Below, piece by piece: positions 35,783-50,116 of a stretch of 64,000 bases of DNA (position 1 is the stretch's first letter; the number at the start of each line of letters is the position of its first letter). Where the stretch lies: assembly GCF_003369915.1 (NCBI RefSeq), contig NC_046677.1, positions 18,494,913-18,558,912 of the forward strand. Direction: 5' to 3'. Under the pieces are notes generated by a model that saw only the letters and a program-made list of their open reading frames with translations, made no database searches and was not told where the DNA came from. The stretch comes from Drosophila miranda. Lineage: Eukaryota > Arthropoda > Insecta > Diptera > Drosophilidae. A program made the translations under genes and the position numbers.

Positions 35783-36888
35783 CGAGGGGGAACGTTGTGA
35801 GTTGCAGCGGACACCGCAACTCTACAGTTATACCCGATACTAAGTCAGTATGGCTCTCCTCCGGCAGACGCCGCTAATATTAAACGATACGACAAAGAGT
35901 GCGTGCGAGAGAGACAGAAAATCAGTCTGAGCGTGACGTCGGGCGCTGCGTAGCCACTGCAAATTGATTTGTTCCTTTTGGGTATAAAAATGATCCGATC
36001 TGATCCAGATTCAGCAGTCTGATAGATATGGTCATTATCTATGATTCTGCGTTTTTAGTTTTCTCGTATCCTCAATATTGTGGATGCAACAGATTTTCGT
36101 TCTTTGTGGGGGCGGAAGGGGGTGGGGCGAAATTTTGAGATATACGTTTTATAGTGAGATCTAACAGGAGTACGGATACTAAATTTGGTTACTGTAGCGT
36201 TAATAGTCTCTAAAATTTTTGAATATCCCCAGATTTTCGTCCTTTGCGGGGGCGGAAGGGGGTGTGGCGAAATTTTGAAACAAACTCGTCTCGGTCCGAT
36301 ATATTAGGAGTGTGGATACCAAATTTGGTTGCTCTAGCTTTTGTAGTCTCTGAGATCTAGGCGCTAATGTTTTACTCTAAGCAAAGCCGCCTATGCTACG
36401 TGTGTGTTAGAGAGAGACAGGGCGAGAAAAAATGAAATTGTTTTCTTGATGCTGGCTATAATAATAATACGATCCAATTCAGATTCCGCAGTCTTAAAGA
36501 TATAGTCATTCTCTACAATTCTATTTTTTTGGTTTTCCATATCTTTAAAATTGTGGATGCCACAGATTTTCGTCTTTTGTGGGGGCGGAAGTGGGCGGGG
36601 CGAAGTTTTGAAATATTTTTGTAGCAGTGACATATCACAGAAGTCTGGGTCCAAAACATCGTTGCTCTAGCTCGTATAGTGTTTGAGCACTAGGCGCTGA
36701 AGGGGACGGACAGACGGACGGACGGACAGACGGACAGACAGACATGGCTCAATCGACTCGGCTATTGATCTTGATCAAGAATATATATACTTTATGGGGT
36801 CGGAAACGATTCCTTCTGGACGTTACACACATCCACTTTTACCACAAATCTAATATACCCCAATACTCATTTTGAGTATCGGGTATAA
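35783..36888 (-). mobile_element. INE-1/DINE-1-related non-autonomous Helitron (ISY-like), copy 2
   Basis: Near-identical along its length to 2920-4038, with the same 5' hairpin (GAGTTGC...GCAACTC), the TTATACCCGATACT / AGTATCGGGTATAA motifs, the (GACG/GACA)n run (about 36705-36742, shorter than in copy 1) and three internal ~130 bp repeats. Main difference: at 35851-35859 it reads TGGCTCTCC where copy 1 has GGAGAGAGAGCCA, i.e. the reverse complement minus four bases. No ORF of a transposase. Intergenic position. Confidence 0.85.
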
Positions 36889-39800
36889 AAATGCTTGCTT
36901 CAGAGCCTCTCCTTAGTGTAACCTCAACTGATGTATCTTCTTTGTGGATTTGTTGTGCTTTTGGTTTTGCTTTGGTTTTGGTAGGGAGAAGCCGCAGAAT
37001 TCATTCATTCAGAGTGTTTGTCGTTGAGCTTTTTGGTACCAAATAAATGAGCGGCCTGGATGAATTAAGCCAAATAAGAAATATACATTTTCTGGCTAAA
37101 AAAATGGAACAAGTTCTGTAGTGGCAAGGCCGAAACCAACCACGAGACGAGTCTGACTGAGAACACACCTGGCAACGGGAGGCGAGGGCCCCAACTGTCA
37201 GTCAGTCACATCCACATCCATCCCAGACGCCATTCTCCTCCATATTCCCGCTCACTCCTCTCCTCCTTGTGGTGCGTCTGGTAGAATTTCCATTTCGTTA
37301 AATGGAGAAAAATTTACGAGCTTTTTGAGGTTGCACGTGCACATGTCCTTTTTGTCCGAAATGCTTTACGAGTCCTGTCAGGTGGCTGGCGGGGCGGGGG
37401 CCTACAATGGGGATTCTATAAATTTTTTTCTTCTGTCCCCTCTTCAATGTTATTGAACTTTGGACGCGGTCGCGGCGTCTCGACGTCTGTGGCATGGCCG
37501 TATGAGTTTCTCGTAGAGCGCGGATAAATTTTAGGCGGTTTAAACTTTAACAGGGAGATGGGAGGATATATGTATGTAATCTGCTTTTTTCTGGATATCT
37601 AAAATATGCCCTTTAAAAAGTTGGAAAGAACTCAGCAATTTCAAAAATCATTTCAATTTATTCTAGCATTTTTATGCGGGCATAGCTTGTAAAATATTTA
37701 TGTGCAGCACACAAATACATACAATATGTATGTACAATGTACTTGTAGGGAATTTGTGGAGACAATGCACTGTACATTTGTTTGTGTCAATAACCCTCAT
37801 TCAAGGAAAGGCGCAAACTCCCACAAGTCATGCAAACTCATGAACTTTTCTGGGAAAAATGTCGAGACATGTAACAAATTCTCGAAATAGTTGTGTGGCC
37901 AGACAGAAAACTTTCTTCGCTTCGAAACATTTTCTTCTTTAGTGCAGAACAGTACCGATTCAAAGGAACATCAATGGGTGCTCGCTCGAACAGCAGTGCC
38001 ATAAGGGAATACAGTTGGGTGCTAAAAATAAATGCAAATCACTTTTTAGGTGGATGTAATCACCGTCCAAACACCCCTAATGTGCCACGCCCCGTCGCCA
38101 CCCCAGGCCCCCCACTCCGCCCTGCTTCTTTGTCCTTCATTAAAAGCATTACCATGGCCAGGGGCAGGGAGCAAAACAGAGCCTGCACTGAAGATGCAAT
38201 TTAAGCGGTGCTGCTGTGATACCCCCTAAACAAATATCCTGCAGGGGTAGCAAGGGTACACGCGGTACACCATAAATTATAGCCATCAAAGAATAGGATG
38301 CTAGAGGTTCATCTACAGGGAGAAATAGTACATCCAACTTGAGGGTACGAAAAGGTCGCAATGGTAATGACTGCAGCCAGTGCATGGTAAAATGCACAAA
38401 TGTATGTGTGTACTCTTGCAACAGCACGGACAAAGTGGATGTGTGAAAGCGCATACAGTACATCCTCGAAGGGATGCGCTGGAAATAGGATCGAAGCAAG
38501 GAAGAGTTTTAAGATCCAAGATAGACTTTAAGAAAAGTTCAATTTCAATTTGTGAATACAGATATCCCAAGCTATCACTCGACCGCATAAGCCTGGACTT
38601 AATTGGGTCTCTCGTTCAAGTGCGCACTGTACGGGTATATAAGGGGCGTTTCTCACACGCCCTCTTGACTAGCTAGGGTGACGCGGCTCCGAGAAGTATG
38701 CAATGAAGCCCATTTTTTGTTGTTGCTACCAGACTCCAGTGTTTTGCCCACTTTATGGCTCCAAATGCTTTTTTCCCCGCTCCCTCTGCTCCCGCTTTCC
38801 CAACGGGGGTTGGCACTGCCCCTGGCGCTGGGTGCTCGCTGTTTTTGCTTTTGCCTTTCTTGGGCTTTTGTGCAATGCTCGCTCGGGTGTTTTTAATAGG
38901 CAACGGGGTGCACGTGCATGGCGGTGTGCGCGAGATTGTGGCAGACACTCTTTATTTTCATTAACAATTTCAAGTTCCCGTTGACCGCTTTAAAGATACC
39001 AGGAGATCCTGCGCATGCGCCGGCTTTGCCCAGAGAGCAATGGGCCGAGAGTGCCACTGTCAAGCTGTGCAGATGAGAGGTCCCGGATATACAGTTGCAA
39101 TGATAGTCTAGGAGTCGATTTAAATCTGTTAAAAGGCCCCCCTGGAGATAGGTTTGATATGTGGACTAGCCAAAGTTAGCCATATGGTGCCATCTTTTTA
39201 ATGGCTTTAATGGGTTTTTCGCATAACCTCATCCGGATATTATGGTATAGCATAATATATATCCATCCCCGACATTAGTCCTCACCTCACCCTAATCTAA
39301 TGCTTAATTATTAAAGACTCCCTCCAGGAAAAAGAACAGTCAGAGCTTTCTATCGATTTTCATTGCTGAGAAATGTTTGCAAAGCGAAAAAACTGTTTTA
39401 AAGTCAGTCCCAGAGAAAAGGGAAGAGCCGACATCCCGAATTGTCATTGTTCTGCCAAATTGGCAGGATACGGATACGTTACAAGCTCTGCAAGGTTGTG
39501 ATTAAAAGCTGCACCATATGGTATGGTGACTGGAAAGGAGAGAGTGAGCTTTCCATCGTTCGGTAACGCTATAGCTTCTGTGCAAGCTCCCTCCCTCTCT
39601 TTCCGGGAAAACACACTAAAATTATCGATAAAACCCACCCCAACAGCTGTTTTCAAGCGCCCAAAGCTTTCCTCGACTAAGGGTTGTGTTGAAGTTCACC
39701 CCGAAGGGAAAGTCAGCAATTTACTTGGGACTTTCCATTGGTTTACATTTCAGCTGAATGCAGTATTTTTGTTTCGTTTTCAAAAATCGTTTCGAAACCA

Positions 39801-40199
39801 CAAGAAAAAAACCACGGAAACAGTGAAGACTCGTGTAATTACTAAATTTCTGCTCGTTTGAGTGTCGAGGTGGAAGCAGCTGCTAGTGAAAATCCGCGCA
39901 TATTGGGCAAAACGCAAAAATCAATAAGCGAGAAATTTTGTAAACACGCCAAGCCCCCGAACAGCCTCTGCGCTCCTCCCCCTCCCCACCAGTGAACTGT
40001 GACCGCCATCCGCCCCAAAAAGAGCCATTAGCCATTGCCTGCCCCATCAGCCAGCGTGACGGTAAAAGAAACCATTGGTTAGCTGGTTAACCACAGCCAT
40101 CATCATCATCGCTGATCATCGATCGTAGATCGGTAGTCGCTTATCGCTAATCGCCAGTTGGTAATCGGGCGATCATATCTGTTACGTTACGCCTTTCAA
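36889..40199. other. Upstream region of the MANSC/LDLa gene
   Basis: No coding sequence supported. 38660-38960 is GC-rich with open frames on both strands (one minus frame reads KKAFGAIKWAKHWSL) but no homology that I know. 39840-40199 is probably 5'UTR: CA-rich, with simple CATCATCATCG sequence and an ATG-free stretch before the start codon. Confidence 0.4.
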
Positions 40200-43100
40200 A
40201 TGTTTTCCAATCTGCCGCTGGCTGCGCTGCTGCTCCCGCTGCCACTGCTGCTCGTCGCAGTGCAGGCAACGGAGTATGTGAATCCGCCCCAGTCCTCTCC
40301 GTTTGAGCACCGTCTGGCCAAGCGAATGGACTTGGAGGTGTGCATAGGTGAGGCGTTAAGAGGGTACAAACCACTTAGAGACTCATTCGTCTACTTGATT
40401 CGCAGGCCACTTTGATGTCCACAAGAACACGATAATCCGCACCGGGGAGTCCCAGGCGATCGGGGGCAAGTACTTGCAGGGCCTCGAGCTGGACACCATT
40501 GAGGAGTGCGAGCGCCTGTGCTGCGAGACGGACGCCTGCGACGTGTACATCTTCGAGCGGAAAGCCGGCGGCTACTGCTACCTGTTCGAGTGCGGTCCGC
40601 CAGAGAACTTCCACTGCAAGTTCACGCGGCACGCGAACTACACGAGTGCCGTGCTGACGCCGCAGCCCCAGGCCGCGCCCGCCGACGTCGCCAGCACCCC
40701 ACGACCCCAGCTGCCGCACATTCCCAGCAACAATATCTCGCAGCAGGAGTGGGAGCTCAGCAACCTCAAGCTTAAGCCGGAAGCGCGGGACAAGCCAGCG
40801 GTATCCACGGCAGCGGCTGCGACTGCAGCTGCCACTGCCTCTGCCCCCACATCGGGTGTGGCTCAGCCGGCGGTGGCCCCGGTACAAAGCGGTTCGTTGT
40901 AGATGCATTTACTTTCAGCAATTCAAACGAGAGACTGACGAGCATTTTCCATTCTAGCTTCCATCAACCATTGTGGTCGCTTCCAGTTCACTTGCCATTC
41001 GGGCGAATGCATCGCTGTCTACAACGCCTGTGACGGCATACCCCAGTGCGAAGATGGCAGCGACGAGGGACCGGAAGTAAGTCACCAGTCGCTCCCATAA
41101 CTGCTTCCCTTTCCCTTTCACCGGAATGTGTTGAATGTGTGTTGTTTCAGTGCATTACCGTTTCGTCGCCGGTCACCAAGCCCACGAGCAGCAACTTGGA
41201 TCCGGTCAAGCCCATGGTCCAGCAATACCTACCTGTTCCGCCCATACAGCAGCAGCTGCAGGTTCCAGCTCAGCAGTTGCAGTCGCAGCCACAGACACAG
41301 CCGCAGTTGCTGTCGCCGCAACAGCCTCAGCAGCAACATGTTATAGTTCTGGGTCCACCGCCACCACCTCCGCCACCCCCACCGATGGTTAACAATCGTG
41401 AGGATGCTGCCGCTTGGGCCAATCGCAAGATAATAGCCGATGGGCAGCAACCGCTACCTCAGCAACAGCCACAGCAGCAAGTCCATCTGCCACAACCCCA
41501 GGGAGAGATAATGAATGCAGGTAAACATCGACAGTATAGATAGGAGTTAAGAGGCGGTAAAAGAAGAAGAAATACCCCTATTACATCATCATTCTAACAA
41601 TATTTAACTCAATTAACATTATCGATAAAAGCCATACTGATATTTTACATAGATTCTCTAATTGAATTGAATTTTTTTTGTATCTTCAATTAAACGAAAT
41701 CTGTTATTGAGCTCAGAACAAAGTTAGCTTCCATTCCCGTATGCAGTCCTGTTGCTGCCTTCGACTATTTTGAACAGCCAATGAAACAAGATTAATTCTA
41801 CCAGTTAAGCCAAGTTCCCTAATGAATCGAAATATATAATACACGGGTACGTTGTGGCACCAACTCTATTTTTCCACACGGTTCATGCTACTACACCTGT
41901 AGCTGGTAATACTCGTACTTTCTGTCTAGTTAATCAGTAGAATATTAGATACCATATGTTATGGGTCTTATCTGCACTGGTCTCGAATCTAAATAATCAT
42001 CCAAAATTATTTATGCACAACTACTCTGCGAATACTTGAAACTTTCAGTGGCGAAAATATAAGCAAACAAGAGCCCGATACAGATCATATTTAAATAAAC
42101 ATTCAGAAACGATGTAAGCCGAGTTGGGTAGGGACCCTGTTCCCCGTGTGACATTAGCACACAAACGTAAATTGACCTCGAAGCACACAATGAACCAAGA
42201 TCTCCTACACTACCAGCCCGTTCCCCATCCTCTGCTCTGGACGCGTTGGGTTTTTTCTGGGAAAATTGCAAAGTGCACATCGGTTTCCATTGTTTGTAAT
42301 GGGAGCTAGCGTCGCACGAAATTAATTTACGAGTGAGTCTGTGTTTCTGCGGCCACTCGTAATTAATTCAATTAGCTGTGCGTAACCGGAGACACACTCT
42401 CGACTTCCTCAAAACGATTCCACTTTTTTGCAGATGAGCAGAGCCACATATTCAGTCATAAAGGGGGGCTCCAGTTGCAGCAGGCGACGAGTGGTCTGGC
42501 ACAGGGGCAGGTTCAGGTTCAGGGGCACTCAGCACAGCTCCAATTGCCCGGCTACGACAATAATCAAGCTCTGGCGGCTGGCCCTTTGTATGGGATGTCA
42601 CTCCCGCGCTCCGGAATGTATTTGTCTCCACCGCAGCAACAGCAGCTGCCACAGCAAGCATCCCCTGTCCAGCAGCAGCGTGCGGTATGGCCGCAAGTAC
42701 AGGCGCAACCAGCTCCAATGGCACCTCAGAAACAGAGCCATGTCTACGGGTCGGCTCCACGTGTGCCCGCCCAACAGCAGGCTATGCTGCCTGTCCTGAA
42801 TGCAGCGCCCACACATGGCAAGAACCAGGGACCGGCAGCTGACGAAGACTATGATGATTACGAGGAGGAAAAGTCCACAGAAGCTCCAAAGAAGGTGAGA
42901 AATTGTAACACTGTTGACCTTTCATTAAACTAATTAACGTTTTGCTATGTTCACAGAAGCAACGCAAGCACAAGAAGGTCAAGTCAAAGACCCCCAAGGA
43001 CCCCATAGAGCTGGCCCTCGAGCAAACACAACAGCAGCAGCAGGAAGTACCCGCTCTGCCCGTTCCTGCTTCGCCCGTGCATGAGCAATACAAGATGATC

Positions 43101-43319
43101 CACGAGAACCTGGCCCTGGAGTTTCGCGATCACGATGGTCACTCGGAGCGTCCTGGCGGTGCTGTGCTTTCCTTAACGTTCGGCCTGCTCGTGACTGCCG
43201 CCCTGGCCATTCTCATCGGCTGCCGGATGCGGACAGTGGGCCGAAGGGCTCGACGTCTGGGCGGAAAGACGCCCTACTCACAGGAGGCGGATTTCCTGGT
43301 CAACGGAATGTACCTCTAA
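40200..43319 (+). CDS. Single-pass membrane protein with MANSC and LDLa domains
   Basis: Exons 40200-40347, 40406-40891, 40958-41076, 41151-41520, 42434-42894 and 42957-43319; 648 aa, all phases consistent. Residues 1-23 are a signal peptide (LPLAALLLPLPLLLVAVQA). A Cys-rich MANSC domain spans about 48-140 (EECERLCCETDACDVYIF, GGYCYLFECG). An LDL-receptor class A module follows at 216-252 (CGRFQFTCHSGECI, NACDGIPQCEDGSDE; the calcium-binding acidic residues are present). Then a long Gln/Pro-rich linker, an acidic patch DEDYDDYEEEK, a basic stretch KQRKHKKVKSK, one TM helix (about 597-616, LSLTFGLLVTAALAIL) and a 32-residue cytoplasmic tail. The layout resembles LRP11-type receptors; ligand unknown. 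Poly(A) signal ATTAAA at 43481-43486. Exon 4-5 intron is 913 bp. Confidence 0.88.
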
Positions 43320-44666
43320 GGGCTGCGACACAGGCCAGGGACGGGAAATTCCCAAATTATCTTAGTTGTTCCATGAGCGTGCGCTGATCTTCGTGCGGGG
43401 GAACGTGTCGGTACTTATATTTATGAGTAATACTGTAATGAGATACATATTTTATATAAACAAATGTACGAGTATATCAAATTAAAGTGAACTTAAAGTA
43501 AAACCTGTATCTCTCTTTTTACCATGATCTTTCATTAACAAATTAGGACCTAACACAATTTCAGATTAGCTATTAGCTTAGAAACACCACTTACATATGA
43601 ATGCATGTGTTCAGTTTTCCATATATTTTCCTTTATTCTGTTTTTATTGGGTTCCTCATTGTCGTTTTGTTTGCTGTTGTATTTACGCAAGAAACTTACA
43701 CTTTAATTTATTGTTATATTTTAATGTTCAGTTTTTCTCATTGATTCTTCGACTCTTCTGATTGGTCATTAAAACTACAAAATAATAGGAAGTTGGTTTG
43801 TCTGTTTCTATATATTTATCATTTTCGTTTTCTTGTTGCTATATAAATCAGCTAATTATGCTCGATCTCGCTTTTGTTTTATGTTTAAAGTACCGCGCAG
43901 AAGTTACAGATGTCGCGGCAGCTCAAAAAATAGTGTTAAGTCTCTCAGATTACTGGAAAACAGTTGGCCAAAGAACAAATATAATACGCTTACAAATATC
44001 ACATTAAAAATTAAACCGAATAGAGTTTTCATATAAATAACAAAAATTTGATTATTTTCTTTTGGAATTTGGAAAAGTTGTCTTAAATTTTGTATACATG
44101 ATCGTTTTGTTTTTGTTTTTTAAGTCTTTTATCGTTGAGAATTTCCATGTTGCGGCCGTTTTGCGATTAAAAGAGGCTACTGAATTTGCTGACCTGAATT
44201 TGATTTTTCCCATAGGTATTATGCTTTAAAATACGCTCTCCTACTACTTGTATTTAGCTCCCTTTTCACTTAACACTGTACACATATAAAGTAGACTAAT
44301 TGTATTTATATTTATGCAATTGAATATGACAGTGCAGTGTGTATTTTGGATGAAATTTATGTTTTTGCTTCATTTTGTGTGTTCGTTTGCTAAGCGACCT
44401 AAAAACATATAGTTCAGAAAAATGCAACATGAGAAAACTCAAAATGTTTTTACAACTTTTAGGCTCAAAGGAATCGACTATTTCTGGCTGTTGGCGGTTG
44501 CTGTTTGAGTTACTGTTGTTACTGTTACTGTTAGTTTAATTTTAGTGTTTAGCATAGTTTAATATATATTTATAAAATAGAGTTTCTCCTTATCAAGATG
44601 CGAATTTTCGTTTTTGTGGTTGCAATTTTCGGTTTGTGGTACAAGTGTTTTGCAAAAACTTACGCA
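43320..44666. other. Convergent 3' region between MANSC/LDLa gene and Ubc2
   Basis: AT-rich, with the plus-strand ATTAAA (43481) and T-rich tracts on the plus strand fitting a long minus-strand Ubc2 3'UTR. No coding sequence seen. Confidence 0.45.
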
Positions 44667-46876
<2,210 letters not shown>

Positions 46877-48306
46877 CTACTTAGTGTCCATATTTTCTAC
46901 TAATGCCTTCCGTGATTTAAACACACGTACTGTGTTGTCAGAGCCGCCGGATACGATATACTTCGGGTTGGACCAGTCTATGTCCAAGACCTTCTCTCCA
47001 TGACCCAGCAGATCGTAAAGAGGAGCTTTTGGACTCCTACAATCCCACAGCTTGTTCTGATTGTCATAGGAGCCAGATACGAAGAGGAATTCTTCTGTTG
47101 TTGACCACATCACGGTTTGGACCCAGGCGTTGTGGCCCAGGTAAGTGTTACGGACGACAGATCCCTCTGTAAAGACAATCACACATTGATTAAAAATTAC
47201 TTTGAAATTGTGGTCGGCTCCTACGGTTCGTTCTAGAATCGTACAGGCGCAGATTCTTGTCCGCCGATGCCGTCAAAATGAGGTGATTTAGTTTTGAGTA
47301 ACTCGCATCGAAGATTGACTTGTTTGTGGATATCTCGGCCTTAATGCCTTCCAGGCTCAGGTCCCACACCTTGAGCGTATGATCCCAACTGCCTGTGAGC
47401 AGGGTGCTGGCATCCATCCACTGCACCGCAGAGATGCTTTCGCGATGTCCCTGAAGAGTGATTTTTGGGGTCTGCGAAATAAATGCGCCAGTGATGATTT
47501 GAGTAGGGATTAAATTGTATGTTGTACTCACTCTAACTCCGCTCTCCTTCATGCGCTTCGATGTTCCTTCTCCTGCATCTTCCAGCTCAGCTGACCACAC
47601 TTTCAGCATGGTGTCCCACGACCCTGTCGCAAATCGCTGTCCATCTGGGCTGACGCTGACGCTATCGACGCCCCTCTCGTGACCCTTGCACACTGAAACA
47701 CATTCAACAGTATTGGCGCCAACATTCCACTGCCACAACATAGCTGTTTGGTCTTGTGAGCTGGAGACAAAGCGACCGGTGTCGTCATCTAGCGAAATCC
47801 AGTCCACAGCTTTGATGGGAGCCGTGTGACCGGGGATGGTGAGAATGTGCTTGCCCTTGTTGGTCCAGATGTTCAAAGTGTTGTCATAGCATCCCGTCAA
47901 TATCCACTTGCCAGAGGCCTTCACTGCCGACACCCAGTCGTCGTGGAGCAGGCAGTCTTGCGGCTCTGGGGCGGGGAAGCGCTCTACGTACTCAATCTCT
48001 ATGGCATCCTCAAAGCTAATGGCCTTCTCCCGCAGATGGTCACACAATCGGCCCCTCAGATACTCATCGAAGACCAGAAAATCAAAATCCACGGCAGAGC
48101 TGCCCTTGCTCAGAAGCAAGGCGTTCACGAATGTGTTCAGTTCCGCGGTAGTGACTGTTCCATCGATGGCATAGGGAACGTCTGGCACTGCATAGCTGGA
48201 AAGGGATACTTGGATTTATTTGTTTCGTTCGTTCGTGCGACTCTTACTGTTCTTGTTTGGTTTTGAGGTGCACTTGCACCTGCCCCTCGCCGTTGTCAAC
48301 ATCCAT
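46877..48306 (-). CDS. WDR12/Ytm1 ribosome biogenesis WD-repeat protein
   Basis: Exons 48306-48248, 48195-47532, 47471-47225 and 47166-46877; 419 aa (fly WDR12 is ~420). An N-terminal NLE/ubiquitin-like domain (about 9-80, [34 protein letters not shown]) is followed by seven WD repeats with clear GH...WD cores, e.g. [35 protein letters not shown] and [11 protein letters not shown]. In the PeBoW complex (Pescadillo, Bop1, WDR12) it is needed in the nucleolus for 28S/5.8S rRNA processing and 60S assembly. A Lys-rich insert between repeats ([11 protein letters not shown]) is usual. The motif 6-like sites at about 48545-48560 face this gene and probably belong to its promoter. Confidence 0.94.
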
Positions 48307-49590
48307 CTTCGTGTCCACGTGCGTTTGGATAGACGGCACTCAAACTTTGCGTTTCTTTGCGGGTGTTCTACGACTTCTGCTTCGATAGTTTACTGATTCT
48401 GTAGAGCGCGGATCTAGCAAACTTTGTCTGGACATTAGTCTATACAGCAAAGTACTTTAATCCTTATTTTTTGTTCTTAAACTGAGCGACTATGTTTTAT
48501 TTTCGATTAATTTATTTTCGACTATTTATTTTCTGGCCCTCAGACATATACCAAAATATACCGTCTCATTTTAAAAATATACCGTACATATACTGACGAT
48601 TTCAACATCATATTCCCATTTGCTAGTACTGAAAATAGTATTGGCTAGCAAAAACAGGAGGGCTAGAAAAATTAAATACCGAAAAACAACGGATGGCAGC
48701 CGACGAGCGAAATATAGAAATATGAGTCAAATGAAGAATGATTATATGGAAATTATAATTAATTAATTGTAGAATTTGTATGGAGTCAAAAAAATTCGTA
48801 CGTCCGCGGAAATAACCCGATTTTGTTGGGTTTTTATATAATTTTTTTGTTTGCAAGGAGCACCAGATTCTTTATTTTTTTCATACAATTTCTATTGCAT
48901 TCGATAGAATTTAAAAAATATATTAGTAAAATGTTATCGGAATGCAAACGGACTTTTAAAATTGAAATCTGTGCCAAAAAATTATGAATACTATGTGTAT
49001 GTACGTATGAACATATGCATATTAAACCATAAGCTAAGCTTGTACCAATTTGCTAAGCCAGGTTTTATATGGTATGGTCCACACATACAAAACAATAAGA
49101 AAACTGTCGAATTAAAATGATTATTAATTATCAAAGCTTTGCAAGCCATTCCAGTGGTGATGATTTTCTGTATTTTGTTTTCGCTATCACATATTTCGCA
49201 AAATGTGTAAAACGAGATGGAAAAGAAGACACACCAATAAAGACCATACCAGCAATGTGTAAATGACTCTTCACATATCAAAGACTGGTAATTGTACATT
49301 TTTTTGATTCAAGCCATTAATATGAACCAGATAGCACCTGAAAGACCACTTCGTGGTTAAGTGTGCACTGGAAGGTTAAATGCCTCTTGACATTTCTGAA
49401 GTGGCGCTCAACCTTCGCATTAAATTTGGACAAATGCCCAAGAAAAATTTCCAATAAAAAATATTCGTGCATAACTTTATGGGTCGGTGGGATATGGAAT
49501 TGGCTGGAAGTAATTTTACTTTTTATATTTTTTTTCCCTGTGGGCTTCACAAAAACCAGAAACGAAACCAAACGAAAGAGTCATAGCTTT
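48307..49590. other. AT-rich intergenic DNA
   Basis: Left end holds the WDR12 promoter region, including ACATATACCAAAATATACCG at about 48545 and ATATACCG at about 48577 (motif 6 type, facing left). The rest (48600-49590) is AT-rich with no recognised coding or repeat sequence. Confidence 0.45.
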
Positions 49591-49599
49591 CCAGACGTT

Positions 49600-49684
49600 G
49601 GGGTCTTCCAGCGACGGAGCTCAGCTTATAAAACGAGCTCAGCGCCTGCGCAGCCGAAACATTACAAGAAACGACACGCGCAAG
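49600..49684 (+). promoter_or_regulatory. TATA promoter, kappaB-like site and 5'UTR exon of the small secreted peptide gene
   Basis: GGGGTCTTCC (49600-49609) fits the kappaB consensus GGGRNNYYCC used by Dorsal/Dif/Relish. TATAAAA is at 49627-49633, so transcription should start near 49658. The 5'UTR exon ends at 49684 (CAAG|GTAAGA) and the next exon starts at 49800 after CTTGCAG. Confidence 0.6.
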
Positions 49685-49819
49685 GTAAGACAGGGTCTTG
49701 AAATCAGTAAGAAACAAAATTGCCTAAAACATTCGTCCAAACGAATCTACGTGAAAGCTTGAAGTTTGATTGAGTCTAAAAACCGCGCATCTCTTGCAGT
49801 TTACATATCCTCGAGAAAA

Positions 49820-50116
49820 ATGAAAGTGTTCGCGCTGTGTTCGATGCTTGCCTTGCTCCTGGCGGGCGCTCAGGCCCTGCCCCAGGGCCGCGAGGGGGCC
49901 GCCTACACGAACGAAGCCATCCGGCAGGCACAGCAAACCCTTCTCATACCCAAGGACGCCCAGATACAGAACGTTCAAGAGGGCATTGAGCTGGGTGCCT
50001 ACGAGCAGATTCCCGGCAACCAGCGCATCAATCTCTTCGAGATCCTGGGCGACCAGGTGCCCTCCGAGGTGATAAACAACCTGCAGGCCCAGGTCGACCA
50101 GATCGGTCGCAATTAA
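49820..50116 (+). CDS. Small secreted protein, 98 aa
   Basis: ATG at 49820 lies 20 nt into the second exon. MKVFALCSMLALLLAGAQA is a textbook signal peptide; the mature part of ~79 residues begins LPQGREGA and has no cysteines, is Gln/Asn/Ile-rich and acidic (IQNVQEGIELGAYEQIP, INLFEILGDQVP), with a C-terminal amphipathic stretch ending IGRN. It resembles in size and build the small abundant haemolymph or stress/immune-induced fly peptides, but I do not recognise it by name. Poly(A) signal at 50177-50182. The strong TATA promoter suggests a highly or inducibly expressed gene. Confidence 0.8.
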   Translation: MKVFALCSMLALLLAGAQALPQGREGAAYTNEAIRQAQQTLLIPKDAQIQNVQEGIELGAYEQIPGNQRINLFEILGDQVPSEVINNLQAQVDQIGRN

